From: Verrucomicrobiota bacterium
GTDB lineage: Bacteria; Verrucomicrobiota; Verrucomicrobiia; Chthoniobacterales; Chthoniobacteraceae
Direction of reading: 5' to 3'
Assembly (NCBI GenBank): GCA_009885995.1
Contig: VFJQ01000048.1
Span: 21,865 to 85,864 of the forward strand
Length of the DNA: 64,000 bases
In this document: positions 39,165 through 47,950 of the stretch, piece after piece
Numbering within the stretch: the first letter of the stretch is position 1
How the letters are laid out: every line of letters begins with the position of its first letter
Notes under the pieces: generated by a model
The model's input: the letters and a program-made list of their open reading frames with translations, nothing else
Databases searched by the model: none
Told to the model about the DNA's origin: nothing
Made by a program: the position numbers and the translations under genes

Positions 39165-40756
39165 TGCAGAATCGGCGTGTCTTTCTACGAACGACAGCGC
39201 TGGCCGGTGCCGGGGTCGTCGCGCGTGGCGCCCAGCGGCGGAAGGCGCCGTTCCGCGTGCTCTACTCGAGCGACACCACGCACATCCTCACCTGCGCGAG
39301 CCCGTGGCGCCCGCGCGGTGCGAAGCTGAGCGCCGCGATGTTTCACGCCGCGGTGGATGAGGCAGCGGACGCCGGCGCCGATGCGCACCTGCTCCAACCC
39401 GGGCTTGGCTGGGTGCCGTGGTGGCCGAGCAAGGTGCTGCCGCTCGATGCGCACGCGGCGTGGTTTCGCGAGCATTTCGACTCGAAGAACTCGAGCGCGT
39501 TCGTGCGCTTCGTGCTCGATGGCGGCGACTTCGTGAAGCTCACGCTGGATCGCTGCCGGGAACGTGGGATGGCGGGCTTCGTCAGCTTCCGGCTGAACGA
39601 TGCGCACCACAAAGCCGACGCCGACGACCCGAAGAAGGCACGCGGCGATTCCGTCCCGCGCTTCTATGCGGAGCATCCGGAATTTCGCCTCGGCCCGCAG
39701 CCGGAGCAGACGGGCTACGCGGCGATGCTGCACAACTGGGCGATCCCCGAGGTCCGCGAGTTCAAGTTCCGGCTCATCGAGGATCTGTGCCGCAACTACG
39801 ATCTCGACGGGCTGGAGCTCGACTTCCTGCGCCACCCGCACTTTTTCCGCCTGGGCGAAACGAATCGCGATCAGCGCCGCGCGGTGATGACGGAGTTCGT
39901 CGCCCGCGTGCGCCGGTTGCTCGACGAGACCGGGCGCGACGGGCGGCATCGCTGGCTGTGCGTCCGCATCCCGGCGCACCTCGCTTCGCACGATAAGCTC
40001 GGGCTCGACGTGGCGGCGCTCGCGACCGCGGGGGTCGAGATGTTCGATCTCTCGACCTACTACCACACCGAGCAGCAGACCTCGCTCGCCGAGATCCGAC
40101 GCCTCGTGCCGGACGCGGCCGTCTTCCACGAGCTGACGCAATGCACTGCGAACGATGGACATTCGCACCGGCGCAGCACGCCCGAGCAGCTTTCGACCAC
40201 CGCGCATCTCGCCTACGCGCGCGGCGCCGATGGCGTGGCACTGTTCAATTTCCAATACTACCGGGAGCAGTCGCACGAACCCGATCCGCCGTGCGTCGAG
40301 CCGCCCTTCGCTATCGTGAAGACGCTGCGCGAACCGGCGCGCGTCGACGCAGCGCCGCAGCACTATTTCATCGGGCGGAACTACAGCGAGCCGCGTCCGC
40401 CCCGCCGCCAGCTCCCGCGCATCGTCGCGCCCGGCACGACCTCACGCTTCACGCTCGATCTCGCTCCGCCCGCCGGCGGCTGGCAGCGTCCCGGCAGGCT
40501 GCGCATTCAGTCGGCGATAGCGATGCCGACTTCCCGCTGGAGCGCATCGCTCAATGGGATCGCCCTCGCGAGCAGCGACGACATCAGCGAGCCCTTCTCC
40601 AACCCGCTCACGCAACTCCTCGGAACCCCCGCCGCTCTGCGCGCGTGGACCGTGCCGGTCGAGCACTGCCGCGATGGCCGGAATGAAATCGAGTTCACCC
40701 TCGCGGAAGGTCCGGCCACGGAACTCATCTTCCTCGACCTCGCCTTCCCCGCCTGA
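39164..40756 (+). CDS. Secreted glycoside hydrolase-like TIM-barrel protein
   Basis: 530 residues from ATG 39164, overlapping the sulfatase stop. Leader RRVFLRTTALAGAGVVARGA. The region from about 35 to 400 alternates strands and helices in TIM-barrel fashion (GMAGFVSFRLNDAHHK, NYDLDGLELDFLRHPHFF, GVEMFDLSTYYH, GADGVALFNFQYYRE); the acidic LELDFLRH is where glycosidases of this fold keep a catalytic residue. A beta-rich C-terminal module follows. I cannot give a family number. Coupling to the sulfatase suggests that both act on a sulfated glycan. Confidence 0.75.
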   Translation: MQNRRVFLRTTALAGAGVVARGAQRRKAPFRVLYSSDTTHILTCASPWRPRGAKLSAAMFHAAVDEAADAGADAHLLQPGLGWVPWWPSKVLPLDAHAAWFREHFDSKNSSAFVRFVLDGGDFVKLTLDRCRERGMAGFVSFRLNDAHHKADADDPKKARGDSVPRFYAEHPEFRLGPQPEQTGYAAMLHNWAIPEVREFKFRLIEDLCRNYDLDGLELDFLRHPHFFRLGETNRDQRRAVMTEFVARVRRLLDETGRDGRHRWLCVRIPAHLASHDKLGLDVAALATAGVEMFDLSTYYHTEQQTSLAEIRRLVPDAAVFHELTQCTANDGHSHRRSTPEQLSTTAHLAYARGADGVALFNFQYYREQSHEPDPPCVEPPFAIVKTLREPARVDAAPQHYFIGRNYSEPRPPRRQLPRIVAPGTTSRFTLDLAPPAGGWQRPGRLRIQSAIAMPTSRWSASLNGIALASSDDISEPFSNPLTQLLGTPAALRAWTVPVEHCRDGRNEIEFTLAEGPATELIFLDLAFPA

Positions 40757-40759
40757 CGC

Positions 40760-41242
40760 TCAGCGCCGCCCGCGGAAGAACTCCTGCAAGAGCGTCGCAC
40801 ACTCGTCGCCGCGCACGCCGGCGGTGATGACGCAGCGGTGGTTGAGTTGCGGGTGCTGGAGCAGGTTCATAAGCGAACCGCCCGCGCCGTCCTTGGGCGA
40901 AAGGCAGCCGAAGATGACGCGCCGCACCCGGGTGTGGACGATCGCGCCCGCGCACATCGGGCACGGCTCCTTGGTGACGTAGAGATCGCACTCGGTGAGC
41001 CGCCAGTCCCCAACGACGCTCTCGGCCTGCGTGAGCGCGAGCATCTCGGCGTGGGCCGTCGCGTCTTTGAGCACCTCGACCTGGTTGCACGCGCGGCCGA
41101 TCACCTGCCCCTGATGGACGACGACCGCCCCGACCGGCACCTCCCCCGCGTCAGCCGCCCGGCGCGCCTGACGCAGGGCTTCGCCCATGAAATATTGGTC
41201 GCTGGAGAGATCGATGTTCGTTTCGGGCGTCGGGTCGGGCAC
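40760..41242 (-). CDS. tadA: tRNA-specific adenosine deaminase
   Basis: 160 residues. Zinc-dependent deaminase that converts adenosine 34 (wobble) to inosine in tRNA-Arg. The catalytic HAE is at residues 64-66 ([11 protein letters not shown]) and the zinc Cys pair in PCPMCAGA at 93-100 (Cys94, Cys97). [25 protein letters not shown] is the characteristic TadA start. Convergent with the glycosidase-like gene, three bases apart. Confidence 0.95.
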   Translation of the reverse strand: MPDPTPETNIDLSSDQYFMGEALRQARRAADAGEVPVGAVVVHQGQVIGRACNQVEVLKDATAHAEMLALTQAESVVGDWRLTECDLYVTKEPCPMCAGAIVHTRVRRVIFGCLSPKDGAGGSLMNLLQHPQLNHRCVITAGVRGDECATLLQEFFRGRR

Positions 41243-41326
41243 TGTGGCGGGAAATTCGGGTTGCGTGTGCCGCCTTCTACGCTAGAACTCCGGCCCTTTT
41301 CCAAAAATAAACCGCCCTATTTTGCC

Positions 41327-41791
41327 ATGAACCGAGGCCAGATTCTCCGCACCATCGAGACCGAACAGCTCAAGAAAGAGCCACCGAAATTCAACATCGG
41401 TGACAGCGTCCGCGTTCACACCATCGTAAAGGAAGGCGTGGACAAGGAAGGCAAGAGCAAGGAGCGCATCCAGATTTTTTCCGGCATCGTGATCGCCCGC
41501 CGCGGATCGCTCGTGAATGAAAACTTCACCGTCCGCCGCATCAGCTACGGCGAAGGTGTCGAGCGCGTGTTTCCGCTGCATTCGCCACGCATCGCGAAGG
41601 TCGAGGTCGAGCGCGAAGGTGCACCGCGCCGCGCGAAGCTCTACTACCTGCGCGATCGCAAGGGCAAGGAAGCCATGTATGTGAAGCCGAAGAACAGGGC
41701 ACTTGCGAGCGCGGAGAAAAAATCAAAGCAGAAGAAGGCGAAGCAACCGGCAGCCGCAGCCCCGGCGGCTGAGGAGACTCCGTCCGCTTAG
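41327..41791 (+). CDS. rplS: 50S ribosomal protein L19
   Basis: 154 residues from ATG 41327 ([20 protein letters not shown]). [59 protein letters not shown] and [15 protein letters not shown] are the conserved L19 blocks. The Lys/Ala-rich tail (about 40 residues, [17 protein letters not shown]) is longer than in most L19 proteins. L19 sits at the 30S-50S interface. It starts the rplS-rnhB-yraN run that is common in bacteria. Confidence 0.97.
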   Translation: MNRGQILRTIETEQLKKEPPKFNIGDSVRVHTIVKEGVDKEGKSKERIQIFSGIVIARRGSLVNENFTVRRISYGEGVERVFPLHSPRIAKVEVEREGAPRRAKLYYLRDRKGKEAMYVKPKNRALASAEKKSKQKKAKQPAAAAPAAEETPSA

Positions 41792-41812
41792 TTTTTTCCG
41801 CCGCACGCGGCG

Positions 41813-42433
41813 ATGAATTGCAGCCTCGCGCATGAGAGAAAGCTCCGTGCGCGAGGCTTTTCGTTGATTGCGGGAGTGGATGAAGCGGGCCGTGGCCCAC
41901 TCGCCGGGCCGGTCGTGGCCGCGGCAGCGATCCTGCCCCATCGGTTTCGGCACAAGACGCTCCGCGACTCGAAGCAACTCACGGCACTCCAGCGCGATCG
42001 AATCTTCAACGAACTCACCGCACACGACAGCATCCACTGGGCGGTCTCGATCGTGGGCGTCGAGGAGATCGAGCGAATCAATATCCTCCGCGCCACACAC
42101 GCCGCGATGCGCCGTGCGGTCGAACAACTCCCCTCGCCTCCCGACCACGTGCTCATCGACGGACTGCCCGTCCGGCCCTTTCCCATCGAACAGACCGCGC
42201 TCGTGAAGGGTGACGCGCTCAGCCTCTCCATCGCCGCCGCGAGCGTGATCGCGAAGGTGACGCGCGACCGCTTGATGCTCGACTACGACCGCGAGTATCC
42301 GGCATACGGCTTTGCGCAGCACAAAGGCTACGGCACCGCGCTGCACCTCACCCGCCTCCGCCAGCATGGGCCTTGTCCAATCCATCGCCGGACTTTTCTC
42401 CCGGTTCAGCAGTTCCTCCTCGGTCTCGGCTGA
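41813..42433 (+). CDS. rnhB: Ribonuclease HII
   Basis: 206 residues. It cleaves RNA in RNA-DNA hybrids and at single ribonucleotides. AGVDEAGRGPLAGPVVAAAA carries Asp23-Glu24 of the active site; LIDGLPV supplies the third Asp and SIAAASVIAKVTRDRLM the fourth. The C-terminus (GYGTALHLTRLRQHGPCPIH) is typical. Its last 68 bases overlap the start of the yraN gene in another frame. Confidence 0.96.
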   Translation: MNCSLAHERKLRARGFSLIAGVDEAGRGPLAGPVVAAAAILPHRFRHKTLRDSKQLTALQRDRIFNELTAHDSIHWAVSIVGVEEIERINILRATHAAMRRAVEQLPSPPDHVLIDGLPVRPFPIEQTALVKGDALSLSIAAASVIAKVTRDRLMLDYDREYPAYGFAQHKGYGTALHLTRLRQHGPCPIHRRTFLPVQQFLLGLG

Positions 42434-42824
42434 GGAAAACGCCGCGCACGCGCTCGGGCGACTCGGCGAAGACCTCGCGGCAAAGCACCTCCGGCGGAAC
42501 GGCTACAAGGTGCTCTACCGGAACTTTCGCCGCAAAGACGGCGGCGAGGTGGATATCGTCTGCCGCGACAAGCGCAGCGGCGAACTGGTCTTCGTCGAGG
42601 TGAAGGCGCGGCGCACTCGCGACTACGGCGCGCCATCGCACGCCGTCGATGCGGAGAAGCGGAACCTCATCGCGCGCGGTGCCATCGCGTGGCTGCGTCT
42701 GCTCGACTTTCCGGACATCCGCTACCGCTTCGACATCGTGGAAGTGATCGCCGACGGCAAAGAGAAGCCGGAGATCACGATCATCGAAAATGCCTTCACG
42801 CTCCCCGAGCCTTACCGCACATGA
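42366..42824 (+). CDS. yraN: YraN family endonuclease-like protein (UPF0102)
   Basis: 152 residues from ATG 42366 inside the rnhB 3' end. LGRLGEDLAAKHLRRNGYKV, LYRNFRRKDGGEVDIVCRD and LVFVEVKARR form the UPF0102 pattern, a PD-(D/E)xK nuclease-like fold with Glu, Asp and the ExK in FVEVKAR. Its role is uncertain; it is often encoded after rnhB. The stop overlaps the pectate lyase ATG (ATGA at 42821-42824). Confidence 0.93.
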   Translation: MGLVQSIAGLFSRFSSSSSVSAEENAAHALGRLGEDLAAKHLRRNGYKVLYRNFRRKDGGEVDIVCRDKRSGELVFVEVKARRTRDYGAPSHAVDAEKRNLIARGAIAWLRLLDFPDIRYRFDIVEVIADGKEKPEITIIENAFTLPEPYRT

Positions 42825-44044
42825 AAACACTCGCTACCATTCTCATCGCCACGCTGAGCACCTGCGCCATCGCCGCTGCACAAAGCTTCGGCGCAGCGAC
42901 GCCCGGCGGACGTGGAGGAAAAATCGTCCGCGTCACCACGCTCATGGCCAACGGCGACGGTTCCTTTGCCGCCGCGCTCGGCGCGAAGGGACCGCGCATC
43001 ATCGTGTTTGAAGTCGGCGGCGTGATCGATCTCGCGGGCAAGGCGCTCGCGCTGCGCGAGCCGTTCGTCACGATCGCCGGACAGACCGCGCCTGCGCCGG
43101 GCATCACGCTCATCAAAGGCACGCTAAACATCATGACGCACGACGTGATCATCCAGCACCTCGCCGTCCGCCCCGGCGAAGCGGGACGCGCGAAGAAAAG
43201 CGGCTGGGAAGCCGACGGCATCTCCGGCGTCGGCGGGTCGAATGTGATCGTCGATCATTGCTCCTGCACATGGGCGACGGACGAAAACCTGACCGCATCC
43301 GGCGAGCGCTTCGGCGGCGGCGACTCAGTCGAGGATTGGCGCGCGAAGACTTCGCATCACGTCACCTTCTCGAACTGCATCATCGCCGAGGCGCTCTCGA
43401 AATCCACGCACGGCAAGGGCGAGCACTCGAAAGGCTCGCTGCTGCACGACAACGCGACCTTCCTCACCGTGGTCGGGAACCTCTACGCCTCGAATACCGA
43501 GCGCAATCCGCTGGCGAAGGGCGGAGTGCACGCGGTCATCGTGAATAACTGGATCTCCAACCCCGGCCGGCGCGCGATCCATCACGCGCTCGTCGATGAA
43601 GAATGGGGCACGCATCCGCATCAAACCAGCCGGCTCGCGATCGTCGGCAACGTGCTCGAATACGGCGCGAACACTCCAACGAAGATGCCGCTGTTTTTCA
43701 ACCACGGCACGAGCCCGCTGGAGCTGTTCATGGACGACAACCTCGCGCCCGGGCCGTTCACCGGCGGCACTTCGCTGCCCGAGCAGCAGGTGAAGCCCCC
43801 GTGGCCCGACGGCCTTGAGCCGATGCCTGCGGCGAAGGTGAAGGAGTTCGTCGCGAAGAGCGTCGGCGCGCGCCCGTGGGATCGCGACCCGATCGACGCG
43901 CGCATCGTCCGCACGGCGCTCGAAGGCACCGGCAAGATCATCGACAGCGAGCAGGAAGCCGGCGGCTACCCCGAACGCCCGGAGACGCGCGCACCCTTCA
44001 AGCCCGAGGATTGGGACCTCGACACGATGCAGCCGCGACGCTGA
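42821..44044 (+). CDS. Secreted pectate lyase-like protein
   Basis: 407 residues from ATG 42821 with a signal (LATILIATLSTCAIAAAQ). Parallel beta-helix with PL1-like features: GGRGGKIVRVTTL, IIVFEVGGVIDLAGKALALR, VTIAGQTAPAPGITLIKG, VIIQHLAVRPGEAG, ADGISGVGGSNVIVDHCSC and WATDENL. The WxxDE/SxWxxDE-like segment and DHCS correspond to lyase substrate and calcium sites. It would cleave polygalacturonate by beta-elimination. A core yraN gene overlapping a lyase gene is an odd operon join. Confidence 0.9.
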   Translation: MKTLATILIATLSTCAIAAAQSFGAATPGGRGGKIVRVTTLMANGDGSFAAALGAKGPRIIVFEVGGVIDLAGKALALREPFVTIAGQTAPAPGITLIKGTLNIMTHDVIIQHLAVRPGEAGRAKKSGWEADGISGVGGSNVIVDHCSCTWATDENLTASGERFGGGDSVEDWRAKTSHHVTFSNCIIAEALSKSTHGKGEHSKGSLLHDNATFLTVVGNLYASNTERNPLAKGGVHAVIVNNWISNPGRRAIHHALVDEEWGTHPHQTSRLAIVGNVLEYGANTPTKMPLFFNHGTSPLELFMDDNLAPGPFTGGTSLPEQQVKPPWPDGLEPMPAAKVKEFVAKSVGARPWDRDPIDARIVRTALEGTGKIIDSEQEAGGYPERPETRAPFKPEDWDLDTMQPRR

Positions 44045-44051
44045 GCCGGAT

Positions 44052-44070
44052 CTTCGTGCGTGGCACGAAG
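44052..44070. terminator. Hairpin between pectate lyase and lactonase genes
   Basis: cttcgtgc-gtg-gcacgaag is a perfect 8-bp stem, 7 bp after the lyase stop and 28 bp before the lactonase ATG. No U-tract follows; it may end or attenuate transcription or stabilise the upstream mRNA. Confidence 0.4.
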
Positions 44071-44098
44071 CACCTCATCTGCATCGAATCCAAAAACC

Positions 44099-45337
44099 AT
44101 GACTCCCGCGAATACCTCACGACGATCCTTCCTCAAAACCTCCACCGCGCTCGCAGGCGCCTGGCCGATCTTCGCGCACTCGGCTGAAGCCAGGCGTCCG
44201 CTCATCGCATATGTCGGCACTTACACTTCGCCGCTCAAGAACGTCCGGCCCACGCAGGTCGATCTCCCGCCGGGAAACGGGCGCGGCATTCACCTCTTCC
44301 AAACGGATCGCGCGACCGGCGCGTTGTCGCCGTGCGGCGTGTTCGAGATGGGCTCGAGCCCGAGTCACCTCGCGATCAATGCCGCCGGGACGCGGATGTA
44401 TTCGACGAATGAAACCGACCGGATGGGCGAGAGCGATCCCGGCACGGTCAGCGCGTTCGCGATCAATCGCGACGACGGGCAGCTCACGCTGCTGAACACC
44501 GTCAGCTCCGGCGGCGCGGGACCGACTCACGCCAGCATCCATCCGAGCGGGAAGTTTCTTTTCGTCGCGAACTACTTCGGCGGCACCGTCTCCGTGCTTC
44601 CCATTTTGCCCGATGGAAAACTCGGCCCCGCCACCGACACGAAGCAGGCGGACGGCGAAGTCGGGCCGAAGAAGGCGACGAACGCGCCGCCAGGCAGCTT
44701 CGCATTCAGCGGGCACGACCAAAAGCATGCGCACATGATCGAAGCCGATCCGTCGGGGCGCTTCGTCGTCTCGACCGACCTCGGGCTGGATCAGATCCTC
44801 GTGTGGAAGTTCGACGAGGGCACCGGCAATCTCACGCCGCATAGCAGCGTGTCGCTCCCGCCCGGCGACGGCCCGCGACACTTCGCGTTTCACCCGAATG
44901 ACCGCTGGCTCTACTCGCTGCAGGAGGAAGGCTCAAACGTCGTGCTCTTCGACTACGCCGACGGAAAACTCACCGCGCGCCAGACCCTCTCCAGCCTGCC
45001 GCCCGGATACGCCGGCAGCAATTTCTGCTCGGAGATCGCCGTCTCGCGCGACGCCCGCTTCGTCTATGCCGCGAACCGCCTGCACGACGGCATCGCGTGC
45101 TTCGCCGTCGGCGAAAATGGGACGCTCACCTTCGTCGCCGAGGAGCCGACCCGCGGCGACTACCCGCGCAGCTTCACCTTCGATCCGAGCGACACGTTCC
45201 TCTACTCGTGCAACCAGCGCGCCGACCACATTGCGACGTTTCGCGTTGATCGAAAATCCGGCACGCTCAGCTTCACCGGGCAGTTCACGCCCGTCGGCAA
45301 TCCCTCCATCATCACCTTCCTCGACCTCGCCCAATGA
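44099..45337 (+). CDS. Lactonase-family beta-propeller (6-phosphogluconolactonase-like)
   Basis: 412 residues from ATG 44099 with a Tat leader (SRRSFLKTSTALAGAWPIFA). Seven-bladed propeller of the YbhE type: LIAYVGTYTSPLKNV, FEMGSSPSHLAINAAGTRMY, GPTHASIHPSGKFLFVANYF, GGTVSVLPI, DGPRHFAFHPNDRWLYSLQE, VSRDARFVYAANRLHDGIAC and RGDYPRSFTFDPSDTFLYSC. Family members hydrolyse sugar lactones. The Tat leader makes a periplasmic sugar lactone a more likely substrate than 6-phosphogluconolactone. The stop overlaps the next ATG. Confidence 0.92.
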   Translation: MTPANTSRRSFLKTSTALAGAWPIFAHSAEARRPLIAYVGTYTSPLKNVRPTQVDLPPGNGRGIHLFQTDRATGALSPCGVFEMGSSPSHLAINAAGTRMYSTNETDRMGESDPGTVSAFAINRDDGQLTLLNTVSSGGAGPTHASIHPSGKFLFVANYFGGTVSVLPILPDGKLGPATDTKQADGEVGPKKATNAPPGSFAFSGHDQKHAHMIEADPSGRFVVSTDLGLDQILVWKFDEGTGNLTPHSSVSLPPGDGPRHFAFHPNDRWLYSLQEEGSNVVLFDYADGKLTARQTLSSLPPGYAGSNFCSEIAVSRDARFVYAANRLHDGIACFAVGENGTLTFVAEEPTRGDYPRSFTFDPSDTFLYSCNQRADHIATFRVDRKSGTLSFTGQFTPVGNPSIITFLDLAQ

Positions 45338-46677
45338 ACATCTCCCGCCGCCGCTTCCTCCACACCAGCGCCGCCTCGCTCGCGCTCTCCACGCTCGGCG
45401 CGGATGCACTCGACATCACCGGCCAGCCGCGGCGCGTCGGCCTCATCGGCGCGGGCTGGTATGGAAAGAGCGACCTCTGGCGGCTCATGCAGGTCGCGCC
45501 GGTCGAGGTCGTCTCCATCTGCGACCCGGACAAACACATGCTCGCGGGCGCGGCGGAGATTCACAGCCAGCGCGCGAAGTCGAAAGTCGCGCCGCGGCTC
45601 TTCGGCGACTACCGCGAGATGTTGCGCGAGCAGAAGCACGACCTCGTGCTCATCGGCTCGCCGGATCACTGGCACGCGCTGCACATGATCGCGGCGGTCG
45701 AAGCCGGCGCGGACGTGTATTGCCAGAAACCGATCAGCTCCGACGTGAGCGAAGGTGAAGCGATGCTCGCCTCGGCGCGCAAGCACCAGCGCGTCGTCCA
45801 GATCGGCACGCAGCGGAAAAGCACGCCGCACCTCATCGACGCGAAGAAGCAAATCATCGACGCCGGCCTGCTCGGCGCGATCGGCCACGTGGACATGTGC
45901 TGCTATTTCCACATGCGTGCGAACGGCAACCCGCCGGTCGAGCCCGTGCCCGACTTCCTCGACTATGAAATGTGGACCGGGCCCGCGCCGCTGCGGCCTT
46001 ACGACGGCCTGCCGCACAAGCGCTGGTGGCGCACCTTTATGGAATACGGCAACGGCATCGTCGGCGACATGTGCGTCCACATGTTCGACACCGCGCGCTG
46101 GATGCTCGACCTCGGATGGCCGCGACGCATCACGTCGAGCGGCGGCATCTTCGTGCAGCGGGATGGGAAATCGAACATCAGCGACACGCAGAGCGCGGTG
46201 TTTGAATACGAGCACTTCAACTGCAACTGGCAGCACCGCACGTGGGGCTTGCCGACCGATCCCGATTATCCGTGGGCGCTCTTCATCCACGGCGAGAAAG
46301 GCGTGCTCAAGGCGAGCACGATGCGCGCGGATTTCATCCCGCACGACAAGAACGCGAAGCCGATCCACTTCGACTGTCTCTTCGAGCGCGAGCAGTTCCC
46401 CGAGGACGTGACCGAGAAGGACAACGAACTCAACGCCGCTCCCGCCACGCGCCGGCACATGCTCGACTTCCTCGCCGCCGTCGAGAAGCGCAGCAAGCCG
46501 ATCGCCGACATCGAGCAAGGCCACATCTCCACCGCGAGTTGCATCCTCGCGAACGTCGCGATGAAAGTCGGCCGCCCGCTCACCTACGATCCGGCGAAGC
46601 GCGTGGTTATCGGTGATGCCGAATCCACTCAACTCCTCACCCGTCCTTACCGCGCGCCATGGCAACATCCCGTTTAA
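45334..46677 (+). CDS. Tat-exported Gfo/Idh/MocA oxidoreductase
   Basis: 447 residues from ATG 45334 (ATGA overlap). Tat leader NISRRRFLHTSAASLALSTL. Rossmann fold: RRVGLIGAGWYGKSDLWRL, IGSPDHWHALHMIAAVEAGA and DVYCQKPISSDVSEGEA, where the usual EKP reads QKP with the Lys kept. The C-terminal domain has YGNGIVGDMCVHMFDTARWM with the conserved acid/His. It oxidises or reduces an unknown sugar with tightly bound NAD(P), as exported Gfo/Idh/MocA proteins do. It overlaps the next gene by 19 bp. Confidence 0.92.
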   Translation: MNISRRRFLHTSAASLALSTLGADALDITGQPRRVGLIGAGWYGKSDLWRLMQVAPVEVVSICDPDKHMLAGAAEIHSQRAKSKVAPRLFGDYREMLREQKHDLVLIGSPDHWHALHMIAAVEAGADVYCQKPISSDVSEGEAMLASARKHQRVVQIGTQRKSTPHLIDAKKQIIDAGLLGAIGHVDMCCYFHMRANGNPPVEPVPDFLDYEMWTGPAPLRPYDGLPHKRWWRTFMEYGNGIVGDMCVHMFDTARWMLDLGWPRRITSSGGIFVQRDGKSNISDTQSAVFEYEHFNCNWQHRTWGLPTDPDYPWALFIHGEKGVLKASTMRADFIPHDKNAKPIHFDCLFEREQFPEDVTEKDNELNAAPATRRHMLDFLAAVEKRSKPIADIEQGHISTASCILANVAMKVGRPLTYDPAKRVVIGDAESTQLLTRPYRAPWQHPV

Positions 46678-47852
46678 TCCTCCTCGCCCTCCTCACTGCG
46701 ACCGCGTTCGCCGACGACTGGCCGCACTTCCGCGGGCCGACGCGCAACGGCGTCTCCGCCGAGAAAGGCTGGAAGAGCGAGTGGCCGGGAGATGTGCCGG
46801 TGGCGTGGAAGGCAGAAGTCGGGCTCGGCTTCTCGTCCGTCGTCGTGGCGAAAGGCCGCGCGGCCACGGTGGGGCACGCGGATGGGAAGGACACGGTGTT
46901 CTGCTTCGACGCCGCAACGGGCAAGGAACTGTGGAAGCACAGCTATCCGGCAGAGTTGGGCGACAAGTTCTACGAGGGCGGCACGACGGGCACCCCGACC
47001 TTCGAGGGCGAGCGGCTCTACTGGCTCAGCCGTTGGGGTGATCTGTTTTGCTTCGACGCGGCGAGCGGGAAGGTCGTGTGGGAAAAGAACATCGCGAAAG
47101 AAACGGGCGCGACGATCGCGACGTGGGGCTTCACCGGCGCGCCGCTCGTGAGCGGCGATCTGCTCGTGCTCAATGTCGGTGACGCCGGCACCGCGGTGGA
47201 GAAAGCGACGGGCAAACTCGTGTGGAAATCCGCCGCGAAGGACTCGGGCTATTCCACTCCCCTGCCCCTCGGCGACCTCGCGCTGTTCGGAAACACGGAG
47301 AACTACCTCGCCGTGAACGCGAAGACCGGCGCGGAAGCGTGGCGCTTCCGCTGGCTCACGCAGTATGGCGTGAATGCCGCCGACCCGATCGTGAGCGGCG
47401 ACCGCGTCTTCATCTCCAGCGGCTACGGCAAAGGCGGTGCGCTCCTGAAGCTCGGCGGCGCCGCGCCCGAGCAGGTGTGGAAGACGAAGAAGCTGCGCAC
47501 GCAACTCAACGCCGCCGTGCTCCACGACGGCCACCTCTACGGCGTCGATGGCGACACGACTGAGAAGGCGCCGCTCAAGTGCCTCGACTTCGCCACCGGA
47601 GACGAAAAGTGGAGCGAGCCGGGCTTTGGCAGCGGCGGCGTCATCATTGCCGACGGAAAACTCATCGCGCTCAGCGGCGTGGGCGAACTGACGATCGCAC
47701 CCGCGGCACCCGCCGGCTTCAAGCCCACCACGCGCACGCAAGTCTTCGGCCCGAAGGCGTGGACCGCACCGGTGCTCGCGAACGGGCTCCTCTACTGCCG
47801 CAACAACCGCGGTGAACTCGTCGTGCTCGACCTGCGGGCGCGTAAACTTTAA
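46659..47852 (+). CDS. PQQ-like beta-propeller repeat protein
   Basis: 397 residues with a signal (SRLILLALLTATAFADDWPH). WPHFRGPTRNGVSAEKGW is the classic start of PVC outer-membrane/periplasmic PQQ-like (BamB-like) propellers; blades read VFCFDAATGKELWKHSY, LFCFDAASGKVVWEKNI and LAVNAKTGAEAWRFRW. No sign that it is an enzyme with PQQ; many such proteins are binding scaffolds. It overlaps the upstream gene, and its stop lies inside a palindromic element. Confidence 0.9.
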   Translation: MATSRLILLALLTATAFADDWPHFRGPTRNGVSAEKGWKSEWPGDVPVAWKAEVGLGFSSVVVAKGRAATVGHADGKDTVFCFDAATGKELWKHSYPAELGDKFYEGGTTGTPTFEGERLYWLSRWGDLFCFDAASGKVVWEKNIAKETGATIATWGFTGAPLVSGDLLVLNVGDAGTAVEKATGKLVWKSAAKDSGYSTPLPLGDLALFGNTENYLAVNAKTGAEAWRFRWLTQYGVNAADPIVSGDRVFISSGYGKGGALLKLGGAAPEQVWKTKKLRTQLNAAVLHDGHLYGVDGDTTEKAPLKCLDFATGDEKWSEPGFGSGGVIIADGKLIALSGVGELTIAPAAPAGFKPTTRTQVFGPKAWTAPVLANGLLYCRNNRGELVVLDLRARKL

Positions 47853-47929
47853 CGCAAAGGCGCAAAGAGCGCAGAGGGGCGCGGAGAAACAATCTTTGCG
47901 ATCCTTTGCGCCCTCTGCGCCTCTGCGTT
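47851..47929. repeat. CGCAGAGGCGCAGAG-type intergenic palindrome (copy C2)
   Basis: The left arm aacgcaaaggcgcaaagagc... (47851-47877) pairs with the right arm cctttgcgccctctgcgcct... (47903-47929): 27 bp with about five mismatches. It begins within the TAA of the beta-propeller gene and ends about 20 bp before the Gfo/Idh ATG. Related to the copy at 16226. Confidence 0.7.
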
Positions 47930-47950
47930 GAAATCAGCCGTCCTACTCAA

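Noticed and set aside
39164..40756. Assigning a numbered glycoside hydrolase family
   Set aside because: Fold and acidic LELDFLRH are suggestive, but no family-specific motif could be confirmed by eye.
41792..41812. T-run (ttagttttttcc) after rplS as a rho-independent terminator
   Set aside because: No hairpin precedes the T-run, and the next gene starts 21 bp later in the usual rplS-rnhB order.
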